Positions 53,920-54,991 of a DNA stretch of 54,991 nucleotides are shown here, one piece after another (position 1 is the first letter of the stretch; each line of letters begins with the position of its first letter). Made by a program: the position numbers and the translations under genes. Under the pieces are notes generated by a model that saw only the letters and a program-made list of their open reading frames with translations, was not told where the DNA came from and made no database searches. Origin of the DNA: Bacteroidales bacterium. GTDB taxonomy: Bacteria; Bacteroidota; Bacteroidia; Bacteroidales; UBA1715. The stretch spans positions 1-54,991 of the forward strand of contig JAGCOW010000090.1 in the NCBI GenBank assembly GCA_017642535.1, given 5' to 3'.

Positions 53920-54991
53920 TCTTTTTTATTGCTTTATTGCTTTGTGCCACTAATGCACTTGCTGAAGATATTGATACTACTATGTTTACTGAATTTGGCT
54001 TCAAAGGAAAGGTAAAAACGGTAACTTGTTTTTATTCAAAAGAAGATTTTGGAGATATTGTTAAAAAGTCAGACACAGCATATAGTATTTCATTTGACGA
54101 AACTGGTAAGTTATTAGGAACAGATTTTATTGCAAAAAAACGTTATATATATGAGCAAGGGAAGATGAAAAGCACTCTTATCTTTCATAAAGATAATTAT
54201 TATAATGATTATCACTGGACATTAGATGATTCTATCGTTTTTTTATACAATACCAATGGTGATTTGATTGAAAAGAAATATTACCAACCTTCTTATGATG
54301 ACGACGATTCTTGGAAAGTTCTTATGGTAACAAAGTTTAAATATGACGCAAATAATAAATTAATAGAAACAAATGAATATTATAGTGATACAAGATATGG
54401 TACTAATAAATATCTTTTTGAATATAATATAAAGGGACAACTTGTAAGGAAACAGAAATATTATTATTCTGGTAATAGTTACGAAGGACCACGTAAAGTG
54501 TATGATTCATCATTTGTTTATAGTACATCTGGGAAAATTATACGTGATAGTAGCTACAATTTTGTATATGGGAAGGGTTATCTATGGCAGGTCGAACATA
54601 AATATAGTTACGATGAAATTGGAAGATTGATAAAAGTAGACTATAATTTTTATACGGACTACTGGTGGCCAGAAAAGGGTGTGACAAAAAAACAGATTTT
54701 ACCTAGACAAAAAAAAGAATACTCCTATGATACTCGGGGAAATATATTATTTGTAAAAGAGTTCGACTATGATTATAAAAACCCATTTAACCTTAAAGAA
54801 CCAGATAAACTGAAAGGAATATATAAGACAAAAGAGATTAACTTTTTGTATAACAATGTAAAACGAACTCAGATAATCGTAACTTTATATGATAGAGACT
54901 ATTTAGGTGAATCTGTAAAAATGAAACCAAAGAGGAAAATAGTATTTAGTTGCGATGTATATGGTAACTGGACTGAAAAAAAAGTGTATGA
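53904..54991 (+). CDS. Secreted YD-repeat/RHS-like protein, 3' end beyond the window
   Basis: An ATG at 53904 opens 362 codons without a stop to the last base. The product has a clear signal peptide (MEKKIIFFIALLLCATNALA, cleaved before Glu21). It then has Tyr-rich beta repeats with the pattern YxxxGxLIxxxYY: YNTNGDLIEKKYY, YDANNKLIETNEYY, YNIKGQLVRKQKYYY, YDEIGRLIKVDYN and YDTRGNILFVKEFDY. This resembles YD/RHS repeats as found in exported wall- or toxin-associated proteins. A toxin or anchoring end, if any, lies outside the window. The sequence is much richer in A and T than the core genes. It overlaps the small protein upstream by 16 bp. Confidence 0.85.
   Translation, partial: MEKKIIFFIALLLCATNALAEDIDTTMFTEFGFKGKVKTVTCFYSKEDFGDIVKKSDTAYSISFDETGKLLGTDFIAKKRYIYEQGKMKSTLIFHKDNYYNDYHWTLDDSIVFLYNTNGDLIEKKYYQPSYDDDDSWKVLMVTKFKYDANNKLIETNEYYSDTRYGTNKYLFEYNIKGQLVRKQKYYYSGNSYEGPRKVYDSSFVYSTSGKIIRDSSYNFVYGKGYLWQVEHKYSYDEIGRLIKVDYNFYTDYWWPEKGVTKKQILPRQKKEYSYDTRGNILFVKEFDYDYKNPFNLKEPDKLKGIYKTKEINFLYNNVKRTQIIVTLYDRDYLGESVKMKPKRKIVFSCDVYGNWTEKKVY

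Overview
The window looks like chromosome from an uncultured-type member of the Bacteroidota, most probably order Bacteroidales. The evidence is convergent. At least 18 TAnnTTTG boxes, the phylum-specific -7 promoter element, sit in front of genes. There is a fused MurF-alanine racemase, a bifunctional aspartokinase/homoserine dehydrogenase, and two giant secreted proteins ending in the CHU_C / gliding-motility-type C-terminal domain used for type IX secretion. Start codons have A-rich leaders and no clear Shine-Dalgarno sites. No phage, insertion sequence, CRISPR array or ribosomal RNA was seen.

Layout. 1-10.6 kb holds a clipped gene at the left edge, then dnaE, trxA, a DUF58 protein, a LutA-type iron-sulfur protein with a glycosyltransferase, an Lrp/AsnC regulator with hflX, a convergent bifunctional-nuclease (BFN/UVR) gene and a thioredoxin-like lipoprotein. 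10.6-24.4 kb holds a sugar MFS transporter divergent from an 11.9-kb gene. That gene encodes a GH8-like domain followed by DUF11 and dozens of Ig-like modules with a type IX sorting domain. 24.4-34.9 kb is a housekeeping block: thrA, rnhB with a TPR/CAP-domain secreted protein, tRNA-Cys(GCA), two small lipoproteins, a TlpA-like protein, an ABC-F ATPase and metF. 35.0-43.7 kb is the second giant gene on the minus strand, with an IgGFc-binding-like N-terminus, PKD/Ig-like modules and a CHU_C end. 43.8-52.8 kb carries a CBS-domain ClC channel, a MauE-thioredoxin fusion, an operon of a TPR/SpoIIE-type phosphatase with murF-alr, and rocD. 52.8-55.0 kb is an AT-rich accessory end: a cluster of palindromic repeats, an XRE regulator, a divergent small protein, and an unfinished secreted YD-repeat-like gene that runs off the window.

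How it fits together. Two giant Cys-containing surface or secreted proteins, together about 37 % of the window, point toward each other around a core metabolic block. Several envelope redox proteins lie nearby (thioredoxin lipoprotein, TlpA-like, MauE-Trx), plausibly serving disulfide formation or repair in exported proteins; this is inference. The GH8-like giant and the divergent sugar symporter suggest an extracellular polysaccharide function, but the aligned catalytic-base residue of GH8 is not seen, so it may bind rather than cut. The phosphatase/MurF-Alr operon couples a membrane signalling protein to peptidoglycan precursor synthesis.

The strongest candidates for new biology are the GH8-headed giant protein with modules inserted inside its DUF11 domains, the poly-Asp loop in the second giant, several -7 boxes lying almost on start codons (possible leaderless mRNAs), and the perfect 10-bp inverted repeat bracketing a promoter in the accessory end.
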